From Natrialba aegyptia DSM 13077 (GTDB lineage Archaea; Halobacteriota; Halobacteria; Halobacteriales; Natrialbaceae): a DNA stretch of 64,000 bases. Positions within the stretch are counted from its first letter, which is position 1; every line of letters starts with the position of its first letter. This document shows, in pieces, positions 27,391 through 36,406 of this stretch. The stretch spans positions 56,375 through 120,374 of the forward strand of contig NZ_AOIP01000009.1 of assembly GCF_000337535.1 (NCBI RefSeq), in the 5' to 3' direction. The notes under the pieces were generated by a model. The model saw nothing but the letters and a program-made list of their open reading frames with translations. It had not been told where the DNA came from and searched no databases. Made by a program: the position numbers and the translations under genes.

Positions 27391-27567
27391 TCGCTCCACT
27401 CCCGCCGGATAGTAGATTACCGTATAAAGAACGATTTGAGCGCCACGTTCGAGGAGAGCGGTCTCGACGACAACGCGTTCGTGTACGTCTCGTATTCGTC
27501 GGGGCCGGTCGATGAGTTCTACTTCCCCATGGTGAAAGATGACGGCGAGTGGTACATTTACCAGTAG
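27391..27567 (+). pseudogene. Remnant of a small secreted/NTF2-like protein (C-terminal part)
   Basis: A reading frame without ATG or GTG at its beginning encodes a clearly protein-like end, '...VDEFYFPMVKDDGEWYIYQ' and stop. This resembles the last strands of NTF2/DUF4878-type lipoproteins. The upstream half is missing: a TGA sits at 27388-27390, right after the hflX stop. It is therefore probably a decayed gene left by a deletion. Confidence 0.5.
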
Positions 27568-27685
27568 CGAGCGCGGATCAACGTGATCGACGTGGAGTCG
27601 GATAGGCACTGCTGTGCAGGAACTGCCAGTCACCTGCCGCTCCCGGTACTGATCGATACCGGCGCGCCGCGCGCTCCGGACCCCT

Positions 27686-27695
27686 ACCATATAAA
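27686..27695 (+). promoter_or_regulatory. TATA box of the thiolase operon
   Basis: An ATATAAAA element lies about 29 nt upstream of the thiolase ATG, fitting a leaderless bicistronic transcript. Confidence 0.6.
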
Positions 27696-27719
27696 ACAGT
27701 GACCTGTGTGCAGTAGGGT

Positions 27720-28874
27720 ATGGAACGTGTCGCAGTCATCGGCTCGTCGATGACCCAGTTCGGGCAGCGAGACGAGTGGGTTCTGGAACTCCTCTCGGAG
27801 GCGGGACTCGCCTGTCTCGACGACGCGGGCGTCGGCGCGGCGGATGTCGATCACCTGTACGTCTCGAACATGGCGAGCGGCGAGTTCGAGGGACAGACCG
27901 GGATCATGAACGCGCTGGCCCAGGACATCGACGCGACGCCGGCGTACACCCAGCGGGTCGACCAGACGAGTTCAAGTGGCGGGGCGGGAATCTACGCTGC
28001 TTGGCAGTCGGTCGCGAGCGGGGCGAGCGAGATGACGCTACTCGTCGGCGGCGAGAAGATGACCCATCGAACGACCGGCGAGGCGACGGACGTGATCGCC
28101 TCGTTGACCCATCCGGTCGAGTACAAACACGGTGTGACCTTGCCCTCGTTCGCCGGCCTGACGGCTCGGCATTACCTTGATCGGTTCGATGCGCCCCGCG
28201 AGAGCCTCGGGAAGGTTGCGGTCAAGAACCACAAAAACGGCGTCGACAATCCGCACGCACAGTTCCGGAAGGAGGTCGATCTGGAGACGGTGCTGGAGTC
28301 GCCGATCGTGGCCGATCCGCTCCGACTGTACGACTTCTGTCCGATCACGGACGGGTCGGCGGCCCTGCTGTTGTGTCCCGAATCTGTCGCCCAGGAGTAC
28401 ACCGACGAGTACGCCGTCATCACGGGTATCGACGGTGCGACGGACACGCACGTCGTCCACGAGCGCGAGGACCCGACCGTGATGGGCGGCGTCGTCGAGA
28501 GCGGCGAGGGGGCCTACGAGATGAGCGGCCGCGAGCCCGACGATATCGACGTCGCTGAACTCCACGACATGTTCACGATCCTCGAGTTCCTCCAGATGGA
28601 GGGACTCGGCTTCGCCGAGCAGGGCGAGGCCTGGGAACTCGTCGAAGAAGGGGAGACGGAACGCGACGGCGAGTTGCCGATCAACACCTCCGGCGGGCTG
28701 AAATCGAAGGGTCACCCGCTCGGGGCGAGCGGCGTCGCACAGGGGGTCGAGATCTACGAACAGCTCGTCGGCGAGGCCGGTGCGCGCCAGGTCGAGGCGG
28801 ACGTGGGGCTGTGCTGTAACGTCGGCGGCTTCGGGAACTGCGTTATCACCACTATCATGGAGGCAGCACAATGA
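27720..28874 (+). CDS. Thiolase, catalytic subunit (SCP2-like, Ser in place of Cys)
   Basis: The 384-residue thiolase catalyses condensation or cleavage of acyl-CoAs. 'DQTSSSGGAG' (81-90) aligns with the nucleophile motif; S84 sits where classical thiolases have Cys. The distal 'GHPLGASG' His loop, 'HDMF' motif and 'CNVGGFGN' end are present. Haloarchaeal beta-ketothiolases (PhaA/BktB of Haloferax mediterranei) are reported, as I recall, to use a Ser-His-His triad and a separate OB-fold subunit; the downstream gene fits that. It may serve beta-oxidation, isoprenoid or polyhydroxyalkanoate synthesis. The two genes overlap by four bases. Confidence 0.88.
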   Translation: MERVAVIGSSMTQFGQRDEWVLELLSEAGLACLDDAGVGAADVDHLYVSNMASGEFEGQTGIMNALAQDIDATPAYTQRVDQTSSSGGAGIYAAWQSVASGASEMTLLVGGEKMTHRTTGEATDVIASLTHPVEYKHGVTLPSFAGLTARHYLDRFDAPRESLGKVAVKNHKNGVDNPHAQFRKEVDLETVLESPIVADPLRLYDFCPITDGSAALLLCPESVAQEYTDEYAVITGIDGATDTHVVHEREDPTVMGGVVESGEGAYEMSGREPDDIDVAELHDMFTILEFLQMEGLGFAEQGEAWELVEEGETERDGELPINTSGGLKSKGHPLGASGVAQGVEIYEQLVGEAGARQVEADVGLCCNVGGFGNCVITTIMEAAQ

Positions 28875-29230
28875 CGATGGACGCCTACCGGTACGAGGAC
28901 GGCACGATCAGCTACCCTGGACATCCGCGCGGCCCCGACGGCGCGGAGCCGGTGGAAACGATCGATCTGAGCGAGTTCACCGCGGAGGTCGTCACGTGGA
29001 CGACCTCGACGGCGACGCCCCCGGGCGTTCGTGAGCCGAACCACTTGGCGATCGTCGAGTTCACGATCGAGGGTGAATCAGTGCGCGCGATCGGGCAGGT
29101 GACGACGGGCGAGATCGGAGTCGGTGACGAGGTCCGGCCGGTCTACGCCGATGAACTCCGCGAGCCGGGTGCGGGCATTCGGGAGCCGGCGAGCCAGGAG
29201 TGGGACGGCTATCGGTTCGAGCCGGTCTAA
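28871..29230 (+). CDS. OB-fold (DUF35) thiolase partner subunit lacking the zinc ribbon
   Basis: The 119-residue protein has the OB-fold of DUF35 proteins ('HLAIVEFTIEGESVRAIGQV', 'IGVGDEVRPVYAD'). It contains no cysteine at all, so the zinc ribbon normally found before the OB fold is absent or replaced. It overlaps the thiolase stop by four bases (ATGA), so 1:1 expression is likely. Such subunits bridge or stabilise archaeal thiolases. Confidence 0.82.
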   Translation: MTMDAYRYEDGTISYPGHPRGPDGAEPVETIDLSEFTAEVVTWTTSTATPPGVREPNHLAIVEFTIEGESVRAIGQVTTGEIGVGDEVRPVYADELREPGAGIREPASQEWDGYRFEPV

Positions 29231-29248
29231 CGTCCTCCAGGTCGTATT

Positions 29249-30175
29249 CTACTCGCCGTTGCCGTCGGTATCGTTGCTGCTGGAATCGTTGTCGCTGCCA
29301 TCTATCTCGTCGTCATTGTCGGCAGCGGTCGCCGAATCGCCGCGATCATTGTCTTCGGCGTCCGGTTCGCTCGACTCCGTATCGGGATCGCGAGCGTCCT
29401 GCCCGTCATCGGCCGGCGGCTCCTCGTCCGAACTGTACCGATCCTTCAGCGTCTCGAGTTCAGCGTCGACATCGACGTTCGAGCCGTTCGCCGCCTCGGT
29501 TTCGTCCGTCGTCTCATCGCGTGGGGGGCGACCGTCGCCGATGTCGATCTGAACCACATCGGTAGCCCCCGTCTCAGTGCTGTCGCCACCGGTAGCAGGA
29601 GCCTCGTCATCGGAGCCGGACTCGCGGTCGGCAGTCGCTTCCCGGAGGCGAGTATCGACTTCGTCACGGAGCCGACGCGCCTCTGTGAGGAGCTCACGGG
29701 CGTCTTCGTCCGCGGGAAGGGCGTCCGACGAGGCCGCCCGCTGGAGTTGCGTGAGGACCGTATCGAGCTGCGAGAGCGTCGTCCGACGAACGTCGGTGGC
29801 GCGCTCGCTCGTTGTTTCGGCTGCTGCCGACGCGCGATCCCTGGCCTCTCGTTCGGTGCGCATGAGGTTGAGTCCGCGCTGGAACGCCTCGAGTGCACGC
29901 ACGCTCGATTCGAGGGCGGTGATGGCGGCGGGTATAGCGAACTCGTCGGTGAACGCGAGAACTTCTCGGGGAGACGGTGGCCGAAGCGGTGGTCTGGATG
30001 GCGATGCGGGTGAGAACGGGGATCGACGCTCGCTCTCGGCGAGTTCTTGACGGAGTAGCTCGATCGTGTCGGTGAGTTCGCGAACGGCTGTCGCGAGATC
30101 CTCGTCGGGGTCGGAGCGAGGAGCACCGGAGCCGGAACTGGAGTCGGCGTTGGAGTTGGAGTCGGGGTCGCCCAT
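29249..30175 (-). CDS. Coiled-coil, acidic-tailed hypothetical protein
   Basis: The 308-residue protein is unrecognised. It has a Ser/Asp-rich start, a helical segment at about 25-48 ('VRELTDTIELLRQELAESE'), a Pro/Ser hinge, a helical region at about 68-190 and a long disordered acidic tail (about 190-308). A cytoplasmic, possibly membrane-associated scaffold is plausible. It is convergent with the thiolase operon. Confidence 0.6.
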   Translation of the reverse strand: MGDPDSNSNADSSSGSGAPRSDPDEDLATAVRELTDTIELLRQELAESERRSPFSPASPSRPPLRPPSPREVLAFTDEFAIPAAITALESSVRALEAFQRGLNLMRTEREARDRASAAAETTSERATDVRRTTLSQLDTVLTQLQRAASSDALPADEDARELLTEARRLRDEVDTRLREATADRESGSDDEAPATGGDSTETGATDVVQIDIGDGRPPRDETTDETEAANGSNVDVDAELETLKDRYSSDEEPPADDGQDARDPDTESSEPDAEDNDRGDSATAADNDDEIDGSDNDSSSNDTDGNGE

Positions 30176-30298
30176 ACCCCCTGTATGGGGTCACGGTATG
30201 AAAATCCGGCTGTCGGGAGGAGAGAGGCTTCCGACCGCGAGTCGACCGGCTGAACTCGGACGGCGGCGAGCACCGTTTTTCTCCCGTATTCATCCCGA

Positions 30299-30306
30299 AA
30301 TATTAT
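30299..30306 (+). promoter_or_regulatory. AT-rich TATA-like element
   Basis: AATATTAT lies about 31 nt upstream of the ATG at 30334, supporting that start over an upstream GTG at 30316. Confidence 0.4.
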
Positions 30307-30333
30307 GTGTGATCGGTGTCTCTGTCAGCGAAG

Positions 30334-31137
30334 ATGGGGTCAGAATCTGGGGGTTCCGACGTCACGGAGACGGACAGCGCGACGGTGCCAAGGGGAACCG
30401 TTGACACCGAGACGGAGATGACCTTCGCACAGACCCTCGATGCACTCAAACGAGAGGGGAGTTCGGTCCTGGTCGTCGGTGCTGACAGCCAGGGGGCACA
30501 CGAGGCTGTCTGCCGGCGGCTCGCAGGCGTTCACCGAGAGTCAAGCTCAGACTCAAACTCAGACTCAAACTCAGACACAGACTCGGAGACGCTGGAGACA
30601 ACTGACTCGCGCGGCGTCCAGTATCGACTGCGCGTCACGGGCACCGTCGATGAAACAACCAGCGCGGACTCTTGGCAGGACTGTCCGAACCAGTCGACCC
30701 GGACGCGTACGATTTCGACGGCTTCCCTCGATCGCTCCCGGCCCGGTCACACGCACCCGTCCGAGTCGTTGCTGGGTGAGCAGCCGCTAATCGGCACGCT
30801 CGGCCTCGAAATTATCGAGGCGATCGACGAGTTCGACCGGGGGACGGCCGACTACAAACCGGCGGGGCTTCGCCTCTGTCTGGATTCGCTGGTCGCGTTG
30901 CTAGACGAGCACGACACGGACGAGGTCTTTCGACTGTTGCATCTGGTGACGACTGCCACGACTCACGCCCGGGGAGTCGGTCACGTCCACCTGCCGCTCG
31001 ACTCGAACCACGACGCCGTTGCGCTGCTCGAACCGCTGTTCGATGCGGTCGTCGAACTGCGAACGCGCGACGGTATCGACGAACAGCGTTGGACGCTGCG
31101 CGATCGCGAACTGGTGACGGAGTGGATGCCGGTCTGA
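30334..31137 (+). CDS. KaiC/RecA-like haloarchaeal protein (DUF7504-type)
   Basis: The 267-residue protein has a RecA/KaiC-like opening ('FAQTLDALKREGSSVLVVG', then 'HEAVCRRLAG') but no Walker A lysine, and the later strands 'RLCLDSLVALLDEH' and 'GVGHVHLPLDSN' fit that fold. It is probably a degenerate, non-ATP-hydrolysing regulator; these are numerous in haloarchaea and often pair with sensor proteins. The DUF number is from memory. An Asp/Ser repeat interrupts residues 71-86. Confidence 0.6.
   Translation: MGSESGGSDVTETDSATVPRGTVDTETEMTFAQTLDALKREGSSVLVVGADSQGAHEAVCRRLAGVHRESSSDSNSDSNSDTDSETLETTDSRGVQYRLRVTGTVDETTSADSWQDCPNQSTRTRTISTASLDRSRPGHTHPSESLLGEQPLIGTLGLEIIEAIDEFDRGTADYKPAGLRLCLDSLVALLDEHDTDEVFRLLHLVTTATTHARGVGHVHLPLDSNHDAVALLEPLFDAVVELRTRDGIDEQRWTLRDRELVTEWMPV
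30546..30590 (+). repeat. In-frame tandem repeat (CAGACTCAAACT units)
   Basis: Short direct repeats in the KaiC-like gene encode Ser-Asp-Ser-Asn units. Copy number may vary. Confidence 0.6.
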
Positions 31138-31240
31138 TCGGTTCTCCTTTCGTGACACCCGATGGACGTCGATCGCGTACTCGGCAGTACGGCTTCCATC
31201 GATCCAAGCACTTTTCTCTCCGCCACTCCCCTCCACTGGT

Positions 31241-31993
31241 GTGCGAATCGAGAACAGTTTCATTCCCGTTCGCGGCGTCGGCGAGGTGACCGAACGCCGC
31301 CTCTGGGAACACGGAATTACCCACTGGGACGAGTTCGACGGCAGCGTCGTCGGCGACACGCTCACGGATCGGATCGAGACGTTCATCGAAACGGGTCGAG
31401 CCCACCTGGAGCAGGGTGACGTCGCTCCGTTCGCGGAGTCTCTTCCCGCTTCGAGCCGCTGGCGACTCTACGAAAACGCCCGCGATAATACCTGTTTTCT
31501 CGACATCGAAACGACCGGTCTCGATGCAAGTCACCACGACGTGACGACAGTCAGCCTTCATCGCAACGGCGAGACGACGACGTTCGTCAAGGGCCGAGAT
31601 CTCACGCGCGACCGACTCTCGGCTGCACTCGAGGCCGCATCGCTTCTGGTCACGTTCAACGGCCAACGCTTTGACGTGCCGTTTCTCGAGACTTGCTACG
31701 ATCTGGACGTGACGACGCCGCACGTCGACCTCATGTACCCCTGCAAGAAAATCGGCCTCGACGGCGGACTCAAAGCGATCGAACGAGATGTCGGTATCGA
31801 GCGCGACCTCCCGGAGATACACGGCCGCGATGCCGTCCGCCTCTGGCGGGAGTACGAACGCGGCGACGACGCCGCACTCGAAACCCTGATCGAATACAAC
31901 CGGGCGGACACGCAACACATGAAACCGCTTCTCGAACTCGTCACAGAGCGGCTTCACGAGCAGGTGTTCGAATCGGTTTGTCGCGGCGAATAA
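31241..31993 (+). CDS. RNase H-like 3'-5' exonuclease (YprB-type) with N-terminal HhH
   Basis: The 250-residue protein starts with a GTG. An N-terminal helix-hairpin-helix-like segment ('PVRGVGEVTERRLWEHGI') precedes a DEDD exonuclease fold: D88 and E90 in 'FLDIETTG', an Asp in 'TFNGQRFDVPFLE' and an Asp in 'EYNRADTQHM'. This is the ribonuclease-H-like family found in many haloarchaea. It probably processes or proofreads nucleic acid in the cytoplasm; the substrate is not determined. Confidence 0.82.
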   Translation: MRIENSFIPVRGVGEVTERRLWEHGITHWDEFDGSVVGDTLTDRIETFIETGRAHLEQGDVAPFAESLPASSRWRLYENARDNTCFLDIETTGLDASHHDVTTVSLHRNGETTTFVKGRDLTRDRLSAALEAASLLVTFNGQRFDVPFLETCYDLDVTTPHVDLMYPCKKIGLDGGLKAIERDVGIERDLPEIHGRDAVRLWREYERGDDAALETLIEYNRADTQHMKPLLELVTERLHEQVFESVCRGE

Positions 31994-32046
31994 TTCTGGT
32001 CCCGGCAACCAGTACGTATACGGGTGTCGACCGGCCACCATCCTAC

Positions 32047-32457
32047 ATGACTTCAGGAACCGACCCGGACACAACAACGGATACCTACGTCGTCGAGATC
32101 GACGTTCGGCTTCGAGATATCGACTTCATGGGCCACGTCAACAACGCTACCTACGCAACCTACCTCGAACAGGCCCGAGAGGCTTACTTCCAGGACGTTT
32201 TCGACACCTCGCTCGCCGATATCGATACCGTTCTCGCACATCTCGAAATCGACTACAAACAGCCAATCGAGGCCGACGCAGCCGTCTCCATCGCACTCAC
32301 GGTCGGTGAACTCGGGACTGCGAGTCTCCCGCTCACGTACGAGATCTACGCCGACGAGTCCCTGGCAGCGACGGCCACGACCGTCCAGGTCTTCATCGAA
32401 CCCGGTACCGGCGATTCACGGCCCGTTCCGGAAGCCTGGCGCTCCCAGCTCGACTAG
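32047..32457 (+). CDS. Acyl-CoA thioesterase (4HBT hotdog fold)
   Basis: The 136-residue hotdog-fold enzyme has the catalytic-site motif 'DFMGHVNNATYATYLEQAR', in which the Asp and the His/Asn are characteristic of 4-hydroxybenzoyl-CoA-thioesterase-like proteins. It probably hydrolyses acyl-CoA in the cytoplasm. The start at 32047 is the first ATG after the preceding stop. Confidence 0.88.
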   Translation: MTSGTDPDTTTDTYVVEIDVRLRDIDFMGHVNNATYATYLEQAREAYFQDVFDTSLADIDTVLAHLEIDYKQPIEADAAVSIALTVGELGTASLPLTYEIYADESLAATATTVQVFIEPGTGDSRPVPEAWRSQLD

Positions 32458-32504
32458 TCCACCCATCGTTTTTCGATCGAGAGACCGCCTCGCCGGTGGA
32501 GATA

Positions 32505-32789
32505 CTACGATGATTCCTCTCGCAAGGTCACCTCACCATCGCCCGTAATAACGACGTGATAACCATTGAACGTGAACTCGACACGGCCCGAAATTCGATC
32601 GGACCCGTCCTGTCGCGGTGCAAACAGTGCATCCAGGGCTTCGGGATTGACGACAGCATAGAGGGATTCGTACTCCGGCGGTTCGATGTCTGTCGGATCG
32701 ACTCCCTCTCGTTCGGCGACTGCAGCGATTACGTCGAAGCTAAGCGACCGTGTCTCGGCGGTCTCCGAACGATCGACTGAGAGTAGCAT
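32505..32789 (-). CDS. HalOD1 output-domain protein
   Basis: The 94-residue protein matches the haloarchaeal HalOD1 family ('VIAAVAEREGVDPTDIEPPE', 'YAVVNPEALDALF', 'GRVEFTFNGYHVVITGDGEV'), a small signal-output domain often found alone or fused to sensors. The start at 32789 is preferred because TTTATATATA is centred 26 nt upstream; an in-frame ATG at 32834 lies before that element. Confidence 0.8.
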   Translation of the reverse strand: MLLSVDRSETAETRSLSFDVIAAVAEREGVDPTDIEPPEYESLYAVVNPEALDALFAPRQDGSDRISGRVEFTFNGYHVVITGDGEVTLREESS

Positions 32790-32810
32790 TGGCCGGACTC
32801 TTTCCTCGCC

Positions 32811-32820
32811 TATATATAAA
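32811..32820 (-). promoter_or_regulatory. TATA box of the HalOD1 gene
   Basis: TTTATATATA on the minus strand is 26 nt from the ATG, giving a leaderless transcript. Confidence 0.65.
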
Positions 32821-32834
32821 TCCACTGGCCTCAA

Positions 32835-33476
32835 CCCGAGCTTGTAGAATAGATCTGTTGTCTACTGCATGTAGTTGTACACTGGTGTATTTATTTCCAT
32901 TTATATAATAGATAATATAGTTGAGTTCACCCCAGTTGAGGCGTTTCAGGGAGGCGTATCCACCAAACAGGCACTCGTTGTAGGAGGCGGAACACGCCAC
33001 AGTTTCCGGCGTTCGAGGCTAATACGGAAGCCGATCTTTGCCGTGAGTATGACGACGCCGTGGTAGTCTCTCAGTTGATTACGGTTCCGGGAACCGAGAT
33101 CCATTCGGTTTCCTCGTCTGTTCTCTTTGTACTGTGTCAGGATCCTCGGCCAGATACGTCGGCTGGTCACGATTGCGGTGCAGGCTGGGGGAGAAGTCGC
33201 CGTCGAGTTCTCGAGTGATCGATCGATAGATGCGATCTGGTTCGTCCGGGCTGCACTTCGGTTGCGCCGACGGCGAACTCACCCCGCCCTTATCAGATGT
33301 GAACTCGACCAACCGTTCGACGCGGTCGGTGCGCAATCCGAGAGGATACTCGATACCCATCCGCGTGGATTCAGCGGTAGAACGAGTGTTGAACCGGCGG
33401 GCCGAATTACCGCCGTTCTCCGAGTGCCGGAATGTGCCGATACCAGCCGGTAAGCTGTTTGAGCCTACGGATTTAA
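32835..33476. other. AT-rich intergenic region with one possible short gene
   Basis: The first half (32850-32930) is strongly AT-rich, including ATTTATATAATAGATAATATAG, and would suit a promoter or an insertion scar. The second half holds the weak leftward frame described at 33079-33360. The region ends at a tRNA gene. Confidence 0.4.
33079..33360 (-). CDS. Possible short hypothetical protein
   Basis: A 93-residue frame begins 'MGIEYPLGLRTDRVERL' with haloarchaeal-like codon use in its first two thirds, but the last part is less typical. No family is recognised and no promoter is clear. It could be a decayed gene near the tRNA. Confidence 0.3.
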   Translation of the reverse strand: MGIEYPLGLRTDRVERLVEFTSDKGGVSSPSAQPKCSPDEPDRIYRSITRELDGDFSPSLHRNRDQPTYLAEDPDTVQREQTRKPNGSRFPEP

Positions 33477-33549
33477 GCCAGGGGTGGGATTTGAACCCAC
33501 GAAGTCTCGATTACAAGTCGAGTGCATGAACCGCCCATGCTCCCCTGGC
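33477..33549 (-). tRNA. tRNA-Thr (TGT anticodon)
   Basis: On the minus strand a 73-nt cloverleaf is complete: acceptor GCCAGGG/CCCTGGC, D arm GCAT/ATGC, anticodon stem CTCGA/TCGAG around loop CTTGTAA, T arm GTGGG/CCCAC with loop TTCAAAT. The CCA end is not encoded. It reads ACA codons. Confidence 0.93.
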
Positions 33550-33628
33550 GCAGTCCGTTGGTTAGCAATCCTCCTTTGAATGTGTATCGTTTTCGGTTTC
33601 CGTTCGGCGATCCGTTCGACCGGGCCGC

Positions 33629-34135
33629 TCAGTCGGTCTCGGTCTCAGTATTCGCCCCGGCTGTGGACTCCTCGAGCGATCGTTTCATCGCCACTCGATA
33701 GGGTTCGTATCCGTGCGTTCGGTAAAACCGCCTCGCGTCCTCGTTTTGTGCCATCACTTCGAGCAGCAACACCTCTGCGCCCTTCGATTCGAGTTCAGCC
33801 GTGGCGGCCTCGAGTAGCGCGGACCCGATGCCCCGGTTGCGATAGGCTGGATCGACGTAGAGATTCGAGAGGGTGCCGCGCGTCCGCTCGAGTTCGAGGC
33901 TGCCGCGTTCGATCGAGACCGAGGCAAAGCCGACGATCGCGTCGTCGACGCGAGCGACGAGAAGGCCGTCGGCGACGCGGTGTGCGGCGAGGGTCTCGCG
34001 CATCAGTTCGCGGTTGGCCTCCGCGCGGACGGCCGAGTCGAACTCGCGCTGGCCGCGGGCGAGTCGGACCCAGAGATCGGTGACGGCTTCGAGATCGGCG
34101 CTCGTGGCGTGATCGATAGTTAGATTGGTTGTCAT
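33629..34135 (-). CDS. GNAT family N-acetyltransferase
   Basis: The 168-residue protein contains the acetyl-CoA-binding motif 'LYVDPAYRNRGIGSALLEAA' and the C-terminal 'NEDARRFYRTHGYEPY'. Cytoplasmic; substrate unknown, with amino-acid or protein N-termini as the usual possibilities. It is 80 bases downstream of pgk on the same strand. Confidence 0.88.
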   Translation of the reverse strand: MTTNLTIDHATSADLEAVTDLWVRLARGQREFDSAVRAEANRELMRETLAAHRVADGLLVARVDDAIVGFASVSIERGSLELERTRGTLSNLYVDPAYRNRGIGSALLEAATAELESKGAEVLLLEVMAQNEDARRFYRTHGYEPYRVAMKRSLEESTAGANTETETD

Positions 34136-34214
34136 CGTCGGTCGTCATTGTCAGTCGTCCGGTTATCGATCGGCGATCAGCGATCCGAGGGTAGGGACCA
34201 TTGCCAATGGTGGG

Positions 34215-35426
34215 TCAAGCAGCGTCAACAGTACGCTCGAGCGCGCTGACGGCAGGCAGCTGATCGGCGGTCAGCATTTGCAACGCGGCACCGCCGCCGG
34301 TACTCACGTGTGAAAAGCCCTCGACGCCGAGTCGGCGGAGCGCCGAGGCAGTGTCGCCACCGCCGACGATACTCGTCGGCACGCCCGTCGCCGCGCCGTA
34401 GAGCCGTCTGGTTCCCAGTTCGAACCGGTCGTCCTCGAAGACGCCGGCCGGCCCGTTGAGGATAACGGTGCCTGCGTCCTCGAGAAGCCGCTCGTAGTAG
34501 GCAAGCGTCGACGAGCCGATATCCATCGCGGCCTCGCCCTCCTGAGGCGGTAACGCGTTGACGCCGAGTTCGTGGCGGCCGTCGTCGCGGTCGACGGCGA
34601 CATCGCGGGGCAGCGCGATCCGGTCGCCGTAGGCGTCGAGCAAGTCGCTAGCGCGATCGATCTCGTCCCAGTAACCCTGTTCGTAGATGAAATCCGAACT
34701 CGCGTCGCCGAGGTCGACGCCGTCGGCGATCAGGAAGACGTTGGCGACGACGCCGGCGGTGAGGATGTGATCGGCGAGGTCCTTCTCGAGAACGCTCCAG
34801 GCGACATCGATTGAATCGGGGACTTTCGCGCCCCCGAGGACGTAGATCCGCGGTTCGGGCGTCTCCTCGATCGAGCCGAGCACGTCGAGTTCTGATTCCA
34901 TGACGCGACCCGCGTAGCCCGGCACGACGGTTGGAAAGCCGACGAGCGAGGGCTGTGAACGGTGAGCGGCGGCGAAGGCGTCGTTCACGTAGGCATCGAG
35001 GACGGGCGCGAGATTCGCCACGAGCTGTGTTCGAGCAGCGCGGTCCGGATCGAATTCCATGTATTCCTCGCTGTAAAAGCGGGTGTTCTCGAGAACGACG
35101 CAGTCGCCGTCTTCGAGCGAGCGGACGGCATCGCGTGCGGCCTGGCTGAACGTTGCATCGACGTAGTCGACGGGACGGCCGAGCAGGTCGGATAGACGGT
35201 CGGCATGCGGAGACAGGGTGCCGAAGTCGTCACCGCCGGGTCGGCCCTGGTGGGCAAGGACGGCAACCCGACCGCCGCGCTCGAGCAATTCCGAGAGCGT
35301 ATCGACGTGAGCACGGAGCCGGGCGTCGTCGGCGAGAGACCCGTCGTCGGCGATCGGACTGTTGATGTCGACGCGAACGCCGACGGTTGTCCCTTCGACG
35401 TCGAGGTCGTCGAGGGTATCGATCAT
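34215..35426 (-). CDS. pgk: Phosphoglycerate kinase
   Basis: The 403-residue glycolytic and gluconeogenic enzyme transfers phosphate between 1,3-bisphosphoglycerate and ADP. The N-terminal 'VRVDINSPI' and 'LAHQGRPGG' bind phosphoglycerate; 'VLGGAKVPDSI' and 'SIVGGGDTASAL' bind nucleotide. The length fits the archaeal family. The GNAT gene follows closely. Context suggests central carbon metabolism, along with the TbsP-like regulator elsewhere in the window. Confidence 0.96.
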   Translation of the reverse strand: MIDTLDDLDVEGTTVGVRVDINSPIADDGSLADDARLRAHVDTLSELLERGGRVAVLAHQGRPGGDDFGTLSPHADRLSDLLGRPVDYVDATFSQAARDAVRSLEDGDCVVLENTRFYSEEYMEFDPDRAARTQLVANLAPVLDAYVNDAFAAAHRSQPSLVGFPTVVPGYAGRVMESELDVLGSIEETPEPRIYVLGGAKVPDSIDVAWSVLEKDLADHILTAGVVANVFLIADGVDLGDASSDFIYEQGYWDEIDRASDLLDAYGDRIALPRDVAVDRDDGRHELGVNALPPQEGEAAMDIGSSTLAYYERLLEDAGTVILNGPAGVFEDDRFELGTRRLYGAATGVPTSIVGGGDTASALRRLGVEGFSHVSTGGGAALQMLTADQLPAVSALERTVDAA

Positions 35427-35673
35427 TGTCGGTCAGTCCACCGCGGCACCCGAAAGGTCTTTCTATCGGAGAGATAGTCTCCGTCTGCTGTATCCACGAT
35501 CCGTGATGACAGCAACCATGATAACGGTCAGTGTCCTCGCTCACGTAGCGCCAGAACTGCATCCTGCACTCGTCACCGAGACGCCAGCCCGCGGTCAATT
35601 TGAACGCTGATAGCGATAGCTAAACTCGTCTGCGGGCGGAACTGTATGGTCTTGATCGCCACAACTGGGGACG

Positions 35674-36300
35674 TCATACCGTCCGGCAATCGGTACAGAC
35701 CAGTTGGCCGTTCGCATCCCAGAGTTCGTCAGCGAGTGAGCCACAGGATTCACAGACGCCCTGCGTCGAATACTCGTCACCGCCGTTTGGCTGCAGTTGG
35801 GCCTGTGTGTCGAGTTCGCCTCTCGGCGTCGTGGCGGCGAGGCGTTCGTCGCCGCGATCCTGATCGGCGACGGCGCTCGATTCGGGGTCGGTCGTTCGTG
35901 GTGGCGTCATCGTCGCCTGGAACGAGCCGGCGGCAGCGATGACATCGCGTTGGGTAACGACGCCACGGAGTTCGGTATCGCGTTCGACGACGAGATTGCG
36001 GATGTTTTCACGAGCCATGATCGTCGCTGCATCGGTAACCGACCGAGCCGGGTCGATGGAGATGACGGGGGCGGTCATGGCTTCGCCGACGGTCGTTTCG
36101 GCGGGATCGCGGCCGGCTGCGACGAGACCGAGGACGTCCCACTCGGTCATGATGCCGACCGGATTAGCGCCGCGGACGACGAGCACACAGCCGGTGTGTT
36201 CCTCGCGCATGAGCGTTACTGCGTCCTGAACGGTGTCTGACTCGCTGACACCGACGTATTCGGTCGTCAGGACATCCCTGACCGACAGTTCCGATTCCAT
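35674..36300 (-). CDS. Tandem CBS-domain protein with C-terminal zinc ribbon
   Basis: The 208-residue protein has two CBS motifs (about 6-55 and 70-125: 'GVSESDTVQDAVTLMREEHT', 'DPARSVTDAATIMARENIR') that usually bind adenosyl ligands. A disordered linker and a Cys-x2-Cys...Cys-x2-Cys zinc ribbon ('CESCGS', 'CTDCRT') follow. It is a probable energy or nucleotide sensor that acts on a partner. The Met at 36300 is preferred over one four codons upstream. Confidence 0.85.
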   Translation of the reverse strand: MESELSVRDVLTTEYVGVSESDTVQDAVTLMREEHTGCVLVVRGANPVGIMTEWDVLGLVAAGRDPAETTVGEAMTAPVISIDPARSVTDAATIMARENIRNLVVERDTELRGVVTQRDVIAAAGSFQATMTPPRTTDPESSAVADQDRGDERLAATTPRGELDTQAQLQPNGGDEYSTQGVCESCGSLADELWDANGQLVCTDCRTV

Positions 36301-36406
36301 GTGTGAACACACCGCGCGGTCGGGCTAAAAACTACCTCCACCACACTTAAGCGGCCACACACCGAAGTTTTCTGCTTCTACGACCGCGGATATCGATGTC
36401 AGCGGG

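Noticed and set aside
30546..30590. Regular short repeats that might suggest a CRISPR
   Set aside because: Units are about 12 bases, contiguous without spacers, and in frame within a gene.
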